Source: Chloroflexota bacterium (GTDB taxonomy: Bacteria; Chloroflexota; Dehalococcoidia; JACPQD01). Taken from it: a stretch of 61,664 nt of DNA. Made by a program: the position numbers and the translations under genes. The notes beneath the pieces are model-generated. The model saw only the letters and a list, made by a program, of their open reading frames with translations. It made no database searches and was not told the origin of the DNA. The stretch covers positions 1 through 61,664 of the forward strand of contig JACPQD010000076.1 in NCBI GenBank assembly GCA_016190665.1, read 5' to 3'. How positions within the stretch are numbered: position 1 is the stretch's first letter; each line of letters begins with the position of its first letter. Below, piece after piece: positions 36,505-45,581 of this stretch.

Positions 36505-37872
36505 ATGACTTTAGAGGAGCAGGTAGTCCGTCATCTTCGGGAGACGCCATATCCAGCGATATCCCGAGAGGGCATCGATGGGGCGCGTCGAGAAGTGCTG
36601 TGGAATCTGGGTACCTCGGTGGCTGGCGCCGGAGCCGAAAGCTCCGACGCGGTGGCCGACTTCGTCAAGGAGGCGGGCGGACCAGGAGAGGCGACCATCG
36701 TCGGCTTCGGGGGGCGCGCCTCGGCTAACATGGCGGGACTGGCCAACGGCGTCTTCGCCAAGGCGCTGGAATACGAGGATAAGTTCTGGCTGAGCCACTG
36801 GCATGCCTTCTCCATCGGCACGGCGGTGGTCCCGGCGGCCTTCGCCGTGGCGGAGCACCTTGGTGGCGTGAGCGGTAGGGACTTGCTCCGCGCGGTGGCC
36901 CTGGCCACAGATGTCCAGGCGCGCATGCTGCAGGCCATCCCCGACTGTCTCACTACCGGCTGGAACGCCACCTACACGCTCTCATCTTTGGGAGCGTCAA
37001 TGGCTGCATCGGTCCTCCTCGGGCTTGACGAGGACCGCTTCTTGAATGCCATGGGCCTGGCCTATGCACAGACGACGGGGAACTATCAGGCGCATCAGGA
37101 AGGGGCCCTGGGCGTGCGCATGCAGATGGGCTTCGGCGTGCGCAACGGCATTACCGCCGCCCAACTGGCCCGGCGGGGCATCACTGGTGCCAGGCTCTTC
37201 CTGACGGGCAAGTTCGGCCTGTATCCCCTTCACTACAAGGAGATAGAAGTCGACCTCGATTGGCTGACCCGGGACCTGGGGAAGGACTTCTTCGGGGCGC
37301 GCCTCGGCTTCAAAGCCTACCCCTGCTGCGCGGTGATCCATCCCGTGCTGGACAGCGTCCTCTCCCTCAAGGACGATCTCCCCAGACCCGAGTCCGTGCA
37401 GTCCGTCCAAGTCTGGGGGACTCCCCGCATGAGGCTATCTGTTGAGCCACGGGAGCTGAGGAAGAACCCCAGGACCAACGTGGAGATACAGTTCAGCGTC
37501 CCCTGGGCGGTGGCCTGCGCTCTGGTCGACCGCAAGATAAACCTTTCCCATTACACGAACAAGGCCCTGAGCGACCAGCGCTATCGAGAGCTGGCGCCCA
37601 AGGTTGACGTGGACATGGACCCGACGAGGGAAAAGGTCTGGGCCGAGATTCAGCTCAAGGATGGAAGGAGGCTGAAGACGCCGGAGGTGTCAGCGCCCAA
37701 GGGCCATCCGGACAACCCGCTCTCCACTGAGGAAATAGTGGAGAAATACCGCGACTGCGTCCAGCACGGCCCCAAGCCGCTGGCGAGGGAGAACACGGAG
37801 CGCGCCAAGGACCTCGTGCTGCGTCTGGAGGAGGTCTCGGACGTAGCGGAGGTGATAAGGCTGTTGGGGTAG
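36505..37872 (+). CDS. MmgE/PrpD family protein
   Basis: 455 residues of the family that includes 2-methylcitrate dehydratase and cis-aconitate decarboxylase. ATG 36505 is chosen because AGGAGGG stands 4 bp ahead. Visible: N-terminal helical domain with N-M-A-G-L-A-N-G-V-F-A-K-A-L-E-Y-E-D near residue 80, and F-K-A-Y-P-C-C-A-V-I-H-P near 270, the typical K-x-Y-x-x-C block. No other methylcitrate-cycle gene is present, so the substrate is left open. Downstream of lysR by 63 bp and possibly cotranscribed. Confidence 0.88.
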   Translation: MTLEEQVVRHLRETPYPAISREGIDGARREVLWNLGTSVAGAGAESSDAVADFVKEAGGPGEATIVGFGGRASANMAGLANGVFAKALEYEDKFWLSHWHAFSIGTAVVPAAFAVAEHLGGVSGRDLLRAVALATDVQARMLQAIPDCLTTGWNATYTLSSLGASMAASVLLGLDEDRFLNAMGLAYAQTTGNYQAHQEGALGVRMQMGFGVRNGITAAQLARRGITGARLFLTGKFGLYPLHYKEIEVDLDWLTRDLGKDFFGARLGFKAYPCCAVIHPVLDSVLSLKDDLPRPESVQSVQVWGTPRMRLSVEPRELRKNPRTNVEIQFSVPWAVACALVDRKINLSHYTNKALSDQRYRELAPKVDVDMDPTREKVWAEIQLKDGRRLKTPEVSAPKGHPDNPLSTEEIVEKYRDCVQHGPKPLARENTERAKDLVLRLEEVSDVAEVIRLLG

Positions 37873-37920
37873 CGGTCAGCTGTCAGCTTCGCTCAGAGCA
37901 GGGCACTGCGAAGCCGTAGT

Positions 37921-37939
37921 GCAGGGGCTCGTCCCCTGC
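37921..37939. terminator. Hairpin after the PrpD-like gene
   Basis: GCAGGGG and CCCCTGC pair (7 bp, 5-nt loop) about 50 bp past the stop codon. No T-run follows, so termination is uncertain. Confidence 0.35.
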
Positions 37940-38021
37940 CGGGGTCGGGGGACGGGTACTAAATAGACGAGATTGATGATTCTGAGTGCGCAGGTTACAA
38001 TGTGTCCATGAGGTAGTAGCG

Positions 38022-38240
38022 ATGAAGAGGACGTATACTGTCGTTGTTGAACGAGACCCTGAAAGTGGGTGGCTGGTAGGAGAGGTAGTTGAACTTCCGG
38101 GGTGCTATACGCAGGCTCCGGACCTTCCTGCCCTGGAGTCAAACATCCGAGAGGCTGTCTCCGCCTACCTGAAGACGTCATCGCCGGAAGAGCCGTTGCC
38201 AGACTTTGTGGGCACGTGGCGGGTTGAGGTTTCGGTTTGA
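38022..38240 (+). CDS. hicB: HicB-like antitoxin
   Basis: 72-residue protein with the HicB partial RNase-H fold signature: Y-T-V-V-V-E-R-D-P-E-S-G-W-L, then E-L-P-G-C-Y-T-Q and A-L-E-S-N-I-R-E-A-V. It is expected to neutralise the adjacent HicA-like mRNA interferase. No C-terminal DNA-binding domain, as in short HicB forms. The stop overlaps the toxin start (TTGA). Confidence 0.85.
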   Translation: MKRTYTVVVERDPESGWLVGEVVELPGCYTQAPDLPALESNIREAVSAYLKTSSPEEPLPDFVGTWRVEVSV

Positions 38241-38470
38241 CTAAGCTCCGCCTGGTCGCCTACAGGCAACTCAGGAAGGTTGCTGAGACGACGGGCTTTG
38301 AGTGGCAACGCTGCGAGGGAAGCCACAATACCTTCATGAATACTGATGGTCGAATCGTTGTCATCCCCGACCACGGATCCCAGGTTATCGTTCGCCCTCT
38401 CCTGCGAAAAATCCTGCGTGACCTGGGTCTTGACGTCGGCACGTATCACAGGATCTTGGACAAGCTATGA
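38237..38470 (+). CDS. hicA: HicA-like mRNA interferase toxin
   Basis: 77-residue double-stranded-RNA-binding-fold toxin. The catalytic His lies in C-E-G-S-H-N-T-F near residue 30. I-V-R-P-L-L-R-K-I-L-R-D-L is the typical C-terminal helix. TTG start overlapping the antitoxin stop. It is inserted between metabolic genes and convergent with the oxidoreductase gene that ends 16 bp away. Confidence 0.85.
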   Translation: MTKLRLVAYRQLRKVAETTGFEWQRCEGSHNTFMNTDGRIVVIPDHGSQVIVRPLLRKILRDLGLDVGTYHRILDKL

Positions 38471-38486
38471 CGGTTTGAAGGAGCAT

Positions 38487-40490
38487 TCAGGGCAGGTTCT
38501 TGATTCTCTCCCACCAGAGCTGAGGAAATATGCGGCCCTCCACGCCGAGGCTTCGCGCCACCCGCGAACCGTGGTGTATGGCATCCATAGCGTCGGCGAC
38601 TTTGGCGGCGTCGCCGATGACGTAGACTTCCGGCGCCAGGCCTTTGATGCGAGCAGCCAGGGCAGCGTTGGGCTTGGCCCCTTCCCCCAGCACGATGGTG
38701 TCCACGTCCTTGATGGTCTGCTCCTGCACAGCGAATTTCAGCCCCTTCACGGGGACCAGCTTCCTGACCACCACATCGCGGCCCACTATTCTAGCCAATT
38801 CGGCAGGCTCGTACATGATGACGGCTTCATCGCGCAGGCGGTCGATCAGGGCCTCCTTGAAGTAGAGGTGCATGTCCTTCCCGAGGCCCTCGGCGCCGAC
38901 GACGAAGCTCACGCCTTTGCCCTGCAGGGCCAGGACCTCAGCGACCGTGGCCGCCGCCGTGCTCGATCCCACAACCACCACGCAATCGCCCACTTGCACC
39001 CTCTTCGCTATTACATCCTCGGGGCTGACCACTCTGGGCCCGGCGCCCTGCGAAGGTACGCGCAATCGGCCGAGCTTGCTGCCCGTAGCGACAATGACGA
39101 CATCCGGCTTTTCATTCTTGACAAGCCTGGTGGTCACCCTGGTTCCAGTGACGACCGGGACCTTGAGCCGCTTCACCTCGCGGACCAGATAGTCCACTCC
39201 TTCCTTCATGTGTTGCATGTGGGGCGCCGAAGTCGCCAGCCGGAGACTGCCGCCCAGTTCCTGGCTTTGCTCGTAAAGCGTGACATTGTGCCCGCGCAAC
39301 GTGGCCACGCGGGCTGCCTCCAGACCGCCGGGGCCGCCGCCCACCACCATCACCTTCTTCGGCTTGATCGCCCTGGTTATGTGGTATTCCGCAACATACT
39401 CCCTTCCGCACTCGAAATTGATGATGCAATTGACCTGGGGCCGGGTGTGGTGGCACATGTTGCACAATATGCACTCCCGGAAGTCCTCGAGGCTGCCGCT
39501 GGCTGCCTTTCGCGGCAGGTCGGGGTCGCAGAGCAACGGGCGGCCAATGGCCACCAGATCGGCCTGGCCGTGCTTCAGTATGTTCTCGGCCATGCTGGGA
39601 TGGGTGATGGCGCCCACGGTGATCACGGGCACGTTGAGCGCCTTCTTGAAGGCCTCTGCCAGGGTCGCCCACCGGCCGCGCTCCATGCCCGCTTCGGGCA
39701 ACCCGCGCGGCCCGCGCGGCGCCGAGAGGTGGATGGCCGCCGGGCCGGCCCTCTGGATGTTCCGGGCGTTCTCGATGGAATCCTCAAGCTTGAGCCCGCC
39801 CTTGTAGGACTCCTGGGCATGAAGGCGGACGATGACGGGGAAATCCTTTCCCGCGAGAGCGTGAATCCGTTCGATGATCTCCCTGACGATCCTGGTGCGC
39901 CCCATGCTGTCGCCGCCGTAGATGTCTTTCCGCTTGTTGTAGGCCGGGGAGAGGAACTCGGCCAGGCAGTAGCCGTGGGCGCCGTGCAGCTCCACGCCGT
40001 CGAAGCCCGCCTCTTCGGCGCGCCGCGCCGCCTGGGCGAAGGCCTCGATAAGCTCCCTGACCCCTTCAGTGCTCAACTCTTGCGGCACTTCCTCGTGGCG
40101 CAGGTCGATGTGGGACGGGCCGATGGGCTTGATGCCGGTGACGCTGGAGTTGGCCCGCGATCCGGCGTGCCCAAGCTGCATGAAGATGGGCGTTCCGTGG
40201 GCATGGACGGCCTCTGTCAGCCGACGGTAGCCGGGGATCAGCGCGTCCTCATGGATGCCCGCCGTGTTGATGGCGGAGTGCTTGCCCCTTCTCTCCACAT
40301 AGGACGCTTCGAAGACAATCAGCCCCACGCCTCCTTCGGCCCGGCGGGCGTAGAAGGCGACCAACTTGTCGGTGACCCCGCCGTTGTCATCGGTATAGCG
40401 GGTGGTCATGGGGACCATGACGTATCGATTCCTCAGGGCGACATTCCCCAGCTTGAAGGGGCTAAAGAGGCGGGGGAAGGGATTGGACAT
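38487..40490 (-). CDS. NADH:flavin oxidoreductase / 2,4-dienoyl-CoA reductase family
   Basis: 667-residue multidomain flavoenzyme. Domains in order: old-yellow-enzyme FMN barrel (1-330) with R-N-R-Y-V-M-V-P-M, H-G-A-H-G-Y and G-R-P-L-L-C-D-P; an Fe-S loop C-I-L-C-N-M-C with a later Cys near 350; FAD/NAD(P) domains with V-V-G-G-G-P-G-G-L-E-A-A near 385 and V-V-V-G-S-S near 500. The layout equals E. coli FadH, but the substrate could be any enoyl or unsaturated acid. Likely cotranscribed with the enolase-superfamily gene 12 bp upstream. Confidence 0.92.
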   Translation of the reverse strand: MSNPFPRLFSPFKLGNVALRNRYVMVPMTTRYTDDNGGVTDKLVAFYARRAEGGVGLIVFEASYVERRGKHSAINTAGIHEDALIPGYRRLTEAVHAHGTPIFMQLGHAGSRANSSVTGIKPIGPSHIDLRHEEVPQELSTEGVRELIEAFAQAARRAEEAGFDGVELHGAHGYCLAEFLSPAYNKRKDIYGGDSMGRTRIVREIIERIHALAGKDFPVIVRLHAQESYKGGLKLEDSIENARNIQRAGPAAIHLSAPRGPRGLPEAGMERGRWATLAEAFKKALNVPVITVGAITHPSMAENILKHGQADLVAIGRPLLCDPDLPRKAASGSLEDFRECILCNMCHHTRPQVNCIINFECGREYVAEYHITRAIKPKKVMVVGGGPGGLEAARVATLRGHNVTLYEQSQELGGSLRLATSAPHMQHMKEGVDYLVREVKRLKVPVVTGTRVTTRLVKNEKPDVVIVATGSKLGRLRVPSQGAGPRVVSPEDVIAKRVQVGDCVVVVGSSTAAATVAEVLALQGKGVSFVVGAEGLGKDMHLYFKEALIDRLRDEAVIMYEPAELARIVGRDVVVRKLVPVKGLKFAVQEQTIKDVDTIVLGEGAKPNAALAARIKGLAPEVYVIGDAAKVADAMDAIHHGSRVARSLGVEGRIFPQLWWERIKNLP

Positions 40491-40502
40491 AACCGGCTCC
40501 TC

Positions 40503-41588
40503 TCATCTGACTTCATATCTCTTAATAGCCTCCTCATCCAGCTCCAACCCAATGCCCGGAGCCTGGGGAAGCTGTATGAAACCGTCGATCACCTTCGGCG
40601 GCTCTTTGAAGAGGGCGAAGGACCAGGGCATATGCTCGACGGTCAGCCCCTTCTCGGCGGAGGCGATCAAATGGCACTGAATCTCGGGGAACAGGTGGGC
40701 CGTGAAGCGCAGGTCCCTGGCCTCAAGGAAAGAGGCGGCGCGCAGCCACCCGGTGACGCCCCCCAGGCGCTGCGAGTCCAGGTTATATATGTCGCCCGCC
40801 CCGTGGTCAACCATTTGGGCCAGCTCGGCCCTGGTGTAGGCTCCCTCTCCCGTAGAGACGGGAATATCGAGAGAGGCGGCCACCCGGGCGCTACCCTGCA
40901 AGTCGTCGTGGGGGACAGGGTCTTCCATCCAGTAGATGTTGTAGTCCTTCAGCCGTTCACCGATCTTGATGGCGAAATCCGCGCTCCAGCCTTGATTGGC
41001 GTCGACCATTAGCGAGATGTCGTCCCCGATGGCGGCGCGGACGGCTTTCACTCTCTCGATCTCCTTCTCCAGGCTGGCTTCGCCGCCCAGCTTCATCTTG
41101 ACGGCCCTGAATCCCTGCTGACGGGCCTCCTCGGCTTCTGCGCCCAGCTCGCTGGCTGGCGTGGAGCGCCAGAATCCGGGGTAGTAGCAGGGGACTCTGT
41201 CCCGTCCGCCGCCCAGCAGGACGTACAGCGGCTCTCCGACGACCTTCGCCAGCAGGTCCCAGAGGGCGACATCGATAGCGCTGATGGCGACATGCGCCAG
41301 CCCGCCCGGACCGAACTGCGTGGTCGCCGTCACCATATCCCGCCAAATGTTCCTGACCTCAAAGGGGTCTCTGCCGAGGGCCACGTCCTTGAGCTCATCT
41401 ATGGCTGTCCTGAGGATGGGAAGCTTCCAGTAGAGGAAGGCGTATCCGTATCCCGTGTGTCCCTCGTTGCTGTAAGCCTGCACCAGGACGTACCCCAGTG
41501 AGGTCACCGGGTCGCCGTAGTAGATGCGGAAGGGCCTGGCCACTGGCAGGGAGACCATCCTCGTAGTGATGCGCTGGATCTTCAGCAA
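40503..41588 (-). CDS. Mandelate racemase/muconate lactonizing enzyme family protein
   Basis: 361-residue enolase-superfamily enzyme. Lys pair K-M-K-L near residue 167, metal ligands in V-D-A-N-Q-G-W near 198, M-E-D-P near 224 and T-G-E-G near 250, and a His in F-T-A-H-L-F-P-E near 300 give the mandelate-racemase-type acid/base set (Lys plus His). Probably an acid-sugar dehydratase or racemase. Starts upstream of the flavoenzyme gene with a 12-bp gap. Confidence 0.9.
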   Translation of the reverse strand: MLKIQRITTRMVSLPVARPFRIYYGDPVTSLGYVLVQAYSNEGHTGYGYAFLYWKLPILRTAIDELKDVALGRDPFEVRNIWRDMVTATTQFGPGGLAHVAISAIDVALWDLLAKVVGEPLYVLLGGGRDRVPCYYPGFWRSTPASELGAEAEEARQQGFRAVKMKLGGEASLEKEIERVKAVRAAIGDDISLMVDANQGWSADFAIKIGERLKDYNIYWMEDPVPHDDLQGSARVAASLDIPVSTGEGAYTRAELAQMVDHGAGDIYNLDSQRLGGVTGWLRAASFLEARDLRFTAHLFPEIQCHLIASAEKGLTVEHMPWSFALFKEPPKVIDGFIQLPQAPGIGLELDEEAIKRYEVR

Positions 41589-41629
41589 CTTCCCTCCCGA
41601 TGATTTGACAATCGCCGCGTCACCTGGTG

Positions 41630-41748
41630 GGACAGGCTTTCCAGCCTGTCCGCCTCCATAGCAACCGAACAGGCAAGAATGCCTGTTCTACCCGCCAACC
41701 TGCTCTTCCACCCATAGAAGTTGTGAGGCCGCGCTGCGGCCTCACAAC
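41630..41748. repeat. Three tandem perfect hairpins
   Basis: In the 181-bp gap between the enolase-superfamily and binding-protein genes: 41630-41651 (GGACAGGCT / AGCCTGTCC), 41667-41688 (GAACAGGCA / TGCCTGTTC) and 41720-41748 (GTTGTGAGGCCGC / GCGGCCTCACAAC). The third, just after the binding-protein stop, has a 13-bp stem and could terminate that gene. The first two share ACAGGC and look like a small repeat family. Confidence 0.6.
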
Positions 41749-41769
41749 GGTCTTGCCTTCTGCAATCTT

Positions 41770-43413
41770 TTAGCTGCAGCCCTGGTCCAGCCAGATATCC
41801 TGCTTCTTGTAGTTGTTGTAATAGCCGAACTGCTTCTCCGGATAGAAGTTCTTGATGCACTTCCAGTAGGGCAGGTCGAGGAGGTTGCCGTACACGACAG
41901 GCAGTGCAGCCAGGTCGAGTGCGCGCCGTTGCGCTTGATTAACGATCTCCTTGCGCTTGGCAACATCTATCGTCTTGGACTGTTGGTCGTACCACTCGTC
42001 TATTTGCTTATCGCTGAATTTGCCGTAGTTCCTTCCACCCCCAGTCACGACAAGGTTCAGGAACAGGTCAGGATCGTTCACCGGTTGCGCCGGCGGATAG
42101 ATGCTTATGGCGAAATCCGTGCTCACGAAGCGCTTGTCCAGCGTGGGTTGGTCCACAGTCTCGATAGTGATGTCGATGCCTATGGACTTCAACTGGTCCT
42201 GCAAGAAAACCGTGATCTTAGCGTAGGCCGAAGTGGTTACGGCCGTCACTTTGAGCCCGTCCTTGAAGCCAGCCTCAGCGAGCAGGGCCTTCGCCCTGGC
42301 GATGTCATCGGGAGTAACGCCGCGATAGCCGGGCCTCTTGGCCAGCTCGTCCGCCGGGAGGGCCCAGGGCCCCGGCGGCATGATGGCGTTCAAGATGGCT
42401 CGCCCTTCGGCTACCTCCATGCCCTTCTTTCGGTCTATGGCCATGTCCACTGCCTGGCGCACTTTCACATCGTTGAAGGGGGGCTTGGTGGTGTTCATGT
42501 AGACGAGGGTGTTGCCCAGGGCCGGGAATCTCGCCACATTCACCTTGTCGCCCATCTGCGTCCTAAGCTGTTCCGACTGGGGCGGAGTTACGTTGGCTAT
42601 GGCGATGAACATCAGCCTCACCTGGCCGGTGCGGAAAGAAGCCAGCCTCGCGGTGGCGTCAGGCAGCATGAACTCCGCCACGCCATCGAGGTAAGGTCGG
42701 CCCTTGATGAAGTAGTCGGCGTTCTTCTCATGTTCGACGCTCACGCCGCGTGTGTACTTCTTCAGCTTGTAGGGCCCCGTGCCCAGGGAGTTGTACTCCA
42801 TCGTCTTACGGTCCTTCAGGAATTGCGGCGGCAGCATCACCGAGGTAACCATCGCTACGAGGGGAATGAAGGAGGCGCTGGGGTACTTGAGAGAGACCAC
42901 TACGGTATTCGGGTTCGGTGTCTCCACCTTCTCCACGGCCGCCACGACCTCTCTTCGGGTTATGGCCACACCTTCAGGCGGCTTCAACCAGCGATCGAAG
43001 TTGAACTTCACGTCCTCTGAGGTGAAAGTCTTGCCGTCGTGCCACTTGACGCCCGGCTTGAGGGTGAAGGTAACCTTCTTCCCGTCAGCGCTCATTTCAT
43101 ACTTGTCCGCCAGGTCGCTGATGATCTTCGTGCCGTCGGCGGGGTCGTACTGCAGGAGGCCGCTGTAGTTCAGGCTCACCTGCTCGTAGGCCAGGTTGCG
43201 TCCGATGGTGTGCAGGTCGAAAGTGGCCTCATCCGCCAGGGCGGCGGTCTTGAGGATGCCGCCGGACCTCGGCTGTTCAGCCGCCGGCTTCGGCGTGGCG
43301 CCCGGCGCCGCAGTGGCCTTGGCGGCTGGAGGCGCTGCGGCTGGCGCGCAACTCGCCAGGAGGACCGCCGCAACTGACAAAACGCCTACCAATGACAGAA
43401 AACGACTCGACAT
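41770..43413 (-). CDS. ABC transporter substrate-binding lipoprotein, family 5
   Basis: 547-residue SBP_bac_5 protein, the only copy outside the long run. The ATG at 43413 lies behind GGGAGG. A frame to 43521 is not used. Lipobox LLASC (Cys22). The linker is shorter than in the others, then E-Q-P-R-S-G-G-I-L. Blocks W-H-D-G-K-T-F-T-S-E-D-V and G-T-G-P-Y-K-L-K-K-Y. The C-terminus extends past the usual end (D-I-W-L-D-Q-G-C-S). No UGSC gene nearby. It has its own strong promoter. Confidence 0.92.
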   Translation of the reverse strand: MSSRFLSLVGVLSVAAVLLASCAPAAAPPAAKATAAPGATPKPAAEQPRSGGILKTAALADEATFDLHTIGRNLAYEQVSLNYSGLLQYDPADGTKIISDLADKYEMSADGKKVTFTLKPGVKWHDGKTFTSEDVKFNFDRWLKPPEGVAITRREVVAAVEKVETPNPNTVVVSLKYPSASFIPLVAMVTSVMLPPQFLKDRKTMEYNSLGTGPYKLKKYTRGVSVEHEKNADYFIKGRPYLDGVAEFMLPDATARLASFRTGQVRLMFIAIANVTPPQSEQLRTQMGDKVNVARFPALGNTLVYMNTTKPPFNDVKVRQAVDMAIDRKKGMEVAEGRAILNAIMPPGPWALPADELAKRPGYRGVTPDDIARAKALLAEAGFKDGLKVTAVTTSAYAKITVFLQDQLKSIGIDITIETVDQPTLDKRFVSTDFAISIYPPAQPVNDPDLFLNLVVTGGGRNYGKFSDKQIDEWYDQQSKTIDVAKRKEIVNQAQRRALDLAALPVVYGNLLDLPYWKCIKNFYPEKQFGYYNNYKKQDIWLDQGCS

Positions 43414-43524
43414 GTTGCCTCCCTCCCATATGTGATTAATACCTAGCCGTTGAAAGATTGCGCGCAAGACGTGCCTGAATCTTATGTCTCCCCCTTTTGT
43501 GGTCAAATGCGGAAGCGCCACATG

Positions 43525-43553
43525 TTTATAACATCCAGCAAACAGCTTGTCAA
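43525..43553 (-). promoter_or_regulatory. Near-consensus promoter of the binding-protein gene
   Basis: Minus strand: TTGACA (43548-43553), 17-bp spacer, TATAAA (43525-43530), about 110 bp before the ATG. This is the best sigma-70-type promoter seen in the window. Confidence 0.65.
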
Positions 43554-43636
43554 GGGCAGCCGAAGTTCGATTTCCAGAGTCAAGTATTGTATATTAACTA
43601 GGATGTCAGTCTTGGTCATGAAGAACAGGAGACGGA

Positions 43637-44797
43637 ATGGCGGAGACAAAGGTTCTCAACGAAGGCAGAATTACTGAAGAAGGGCTTGACAAGCTGCGCG
43701 CTCTCATTGGGAAGCCGCTGCGCATATCTTACATCAACAACGACCTGGTGAGCCGGGCCGCGATCAGGAACTTTGTCAACGGCGTGGGCGACCCCAACCC
43801 GCTGTGGACCGATGACGAGTATGCCAGGAAGTCGCCCTACGGCGGCATAGTGGCGCCGCCAAGCTGGTTCTACAGCGTCTTCCCCAGTTGGGTGTCTGTG
43901 GGGCTGCCCGGCGTCCACGGCTTTCACTCCGGCAGCGAATGGGAGTTCTATAAGCCGGCGCCCCTGGGCGACTCCATCTTTCCGGATTGCACCCTCACCC
44001 ACTTCGATGACAAGCCCAGCTCCTTCGCCGACCGGATAATCATCTTGCATTACGCCTCCCATTTCCGAAACCAGCAGGGCGAGCTGCTGGCCAGGGCCCA
44101 TTCCTGGTCCATTCGCGCCGAGCGCGGCGCGGCCCGGAAGAAGGGAAAGTACTCCGAGATCGAGCTTCCTCACCCCTACACTGCTGAGGAGTTGCGGAAG
44201 ATCGAGGACGATTGCCTGGCGGAGGAGACGAGAGGTGACAAGGTGCGCTACTGGGAGGACATATCCGTCGGCGACGACGTGGGGCCGGTGGTGAAGGGGC
44301 CCTTCGGCCTGACCGACATGCTCTCCTTCTTCATAGGGTCGCCGGGCATTGCCTTCGTCGCCCACAACCCGGCGCTGAAGCTTTACCGGAGGCATCCGGC
44401 CTGGGGGTTCCGCGACCCCAACACCAACGCCATGGAACCAATAGCGGCGGTGCATTACAACAAGGCGGCAGCCAATGCCGCCGGCCTGCCCATGCCCTAT
44501 GACGTTGGCTGCCAGCGGCAGTGCTGGCAGATACACATGCTCACCAACTGGATGGGGGACGCCGGGTGGCTCAAGAAGGACCGCGCCGAGTACCGCCGCT
44601 TCGTCTATTTCTCGGACACGGTCTATTTCAGGGGCAAGGTGACGGGGAAGTACGTGGACGAGGATGGCGAATACTGCGTTGATATCGAGACCACGGCCGT
44701 CAGCCAGCGGGGCGAGAACACTACGCCCGGCACGGCGACGGTGGCGTTGCCCTCACGGGAGCACAGGACCTCGCCGGTGGAGCGAAGGCTGAAGTAG
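43637..44797 (+). CDS. MaoC-like / FAS1-type dehydratase domain protein
   Basis: 386 residues with two hot-dog regions. The N-terminal half (about 20-165) has V-G-D-P-N-P-L-W, the hydratase-2-like opening of MaoC N-domains, and the second half covers about 210-370. Likely an enoyl-CoA hydratase or acyl dehydratase. AGGAGA lies 4 bp ahead of ATG. Divergent from the binding-protein gene. A weak TATATT box lies at 43590-43595. Confidence 0.82.
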   Translation: MAETKVLNEGRITEEGLDKLRALIGKPLRISYINNDLVSRAAIRNFVNGVGDPNPLWTDDEYARKSPYGGIVAPPSWFYSVFPSWVSVGLPGVHGFHSGSEWEFYKPAPLGDSIFPDCTLTHFDDKPSSFADRIIILHYASHFRNQQGELLARAHSWSIRAERGAARKKGKYSEIELPHPYTAEELRKIEDDCLAEETRGDKVRYWEDISVGDDVGPVVKGPFGLTDMLSFFIGSPGIAFVAHNPALKLYRRHPAWGFRDPNTNAMEPIAAVHYNKAAANAAGLPMPYDVGCQRQCWQIHMLTNWMGDAGWLKKDRAEYRRFVYFSDTVYFRGKVTGKYVDEDGEYCVDIETTAVSQRGENTTPGTATVALPSREHRTSPVERRLK

Positions 44798-44817
44798 ATA
44801 TCCAGAAGCGCCCCTCA

Positions 44818-44901
44818 AGACCGACTCGGTCTCGGAGACCGAGTCGGTCTAAGTATGCGCACCTCTTCAGAAAGCAAAGCGAAAGCCCGAGGGGCTTTCG
44901 C
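44818..44901. terminator. Two strong hairpins after the MaoC-like gene
   Basis: 44818-44850 is a perfect 16-bp inverted repeat around a single G (half-site AGACCGACTCGGTCTC). 44879-44901 pairs GCGAAAGCCC with GGGCTTTCGC (10 bp, 3-nt loop). The first lies 20 bp past the stop and is a good candidate for bidirectional termination, though no T-run follows. The long perfect palindrome could also be a protein-binding or repeat element. Confidence 0.5.
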
Positions 44902-44955
44902 ATCCCCGCCTCTTGCACGAAGGCGTCAGGCCTTCGGGTTAGAAGAGCGGACGAG

Positions 44956-45070
44956 CTAGTATTTAGTTGCGCAGAAAGGCGTTATGTTTCCTCCCGTCAA
45001 GGGAGAGGAAAGTTGAAGAACGGGCGTTTGACCCGAATATGTTACGCTTACTTCTGCAACTTGATACTAG
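44956..45070. mobile_element. MITE-like element, copy B (115 bp)
   Basis: Inverted relative to copy A at 26208-26323. Its reverse complement follows copy A closely (AAGTTGCAGAA, GGCGTAACAT, AAACGCCCGTTCTTCAACTT and the CCTCTCCC hairpin are shared). Ends CTAGTATTTAGTTGCG and, complemented, CTAGTATCAAGTTGCA are terminal inverted repeats. Located 20 bp from the 3' end of a hypothetical gene. No ORF inside. Confidence 0.75.
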
Positions 45071-45089
45071 ATCCCGATCGCGCACTCTT

Positions 45090-45581
45090 CTAGGCGCTCC
45101 GCCTCAGACCGGATTGCGCCAGGATGGATTGAACCACGCGTTTGACCTTTGGCGCTCTGAAGATGGCTTTGAGAAGATCCTTGAAATCGTCTTCAGCAGG
45201 CACCTCGAGAATCAGTCGGCTGGTCAGATAAGTCTCCACTGAGGGCCTATACTTGTCCCGCAATTCGCTGGGAAGGTCTTTCCACACGTCTTCATTCGCC
45301 TTGAGCCTCAAGGGATAAAAGTCGATCTTGTGGGAAATGCCGAATATTTGATACTGGTAGCCCCCGAGAGCCGGCGCGACGATATTAAAACCATAGAAGA
45401 AGCCGCCAGGATAGCCCCATTTCTCGGGCTCGATGCCGGATACTCTACCTTGCACCAAGTTCTTTGTCTTCTTCCCAAGGAGCGAACCCTGCTCTTTCAG
45501 GAGGACCACGGGAGCCGTCGCGGTCGTCTCGTCCAGGTCGTCAGGCCAGAAGTCGTCAAGCATTCGGTCTTCCTCCGTCAC
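45090..45581 (-). CDS. Hypothetical protein
   Basis: 163-residue soluble protein, GTG start immediately after the nuclease stop (no gap), so translational coupling is likely. Acidic N-terminus (M-L-D-D-F-W-P-D-D-L-D-E), basic C-terminus. No motif or signal peptide recognised. Last gene of a four-gene minus-strand unit. Confidence 0.6.
   Translation of the reverse strand: MTEEDRMLDDFWPDDLDETTATAPVVLLKEQGSLLGKKTKNLVQGRVSGIEPEKWGYPGGFFYGFNIVAPALGGYQYQIFGISHKIDFYPLRLKANEDVWKDLPSELRDKYRPSVETYLTSRLILEVPAEDDFKDLLKAIFRAPKVKRVVQSILAQSGLRRSA

Noticed and set aside
38346..41012. 888-codon open frame on the plus strand
   Set aside because: It is antisense to the flavoenzyme and enolase-superfamily genes, which have complete domain motifs. 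Long antisense frames are common at this GC content, and its product shows no domain.
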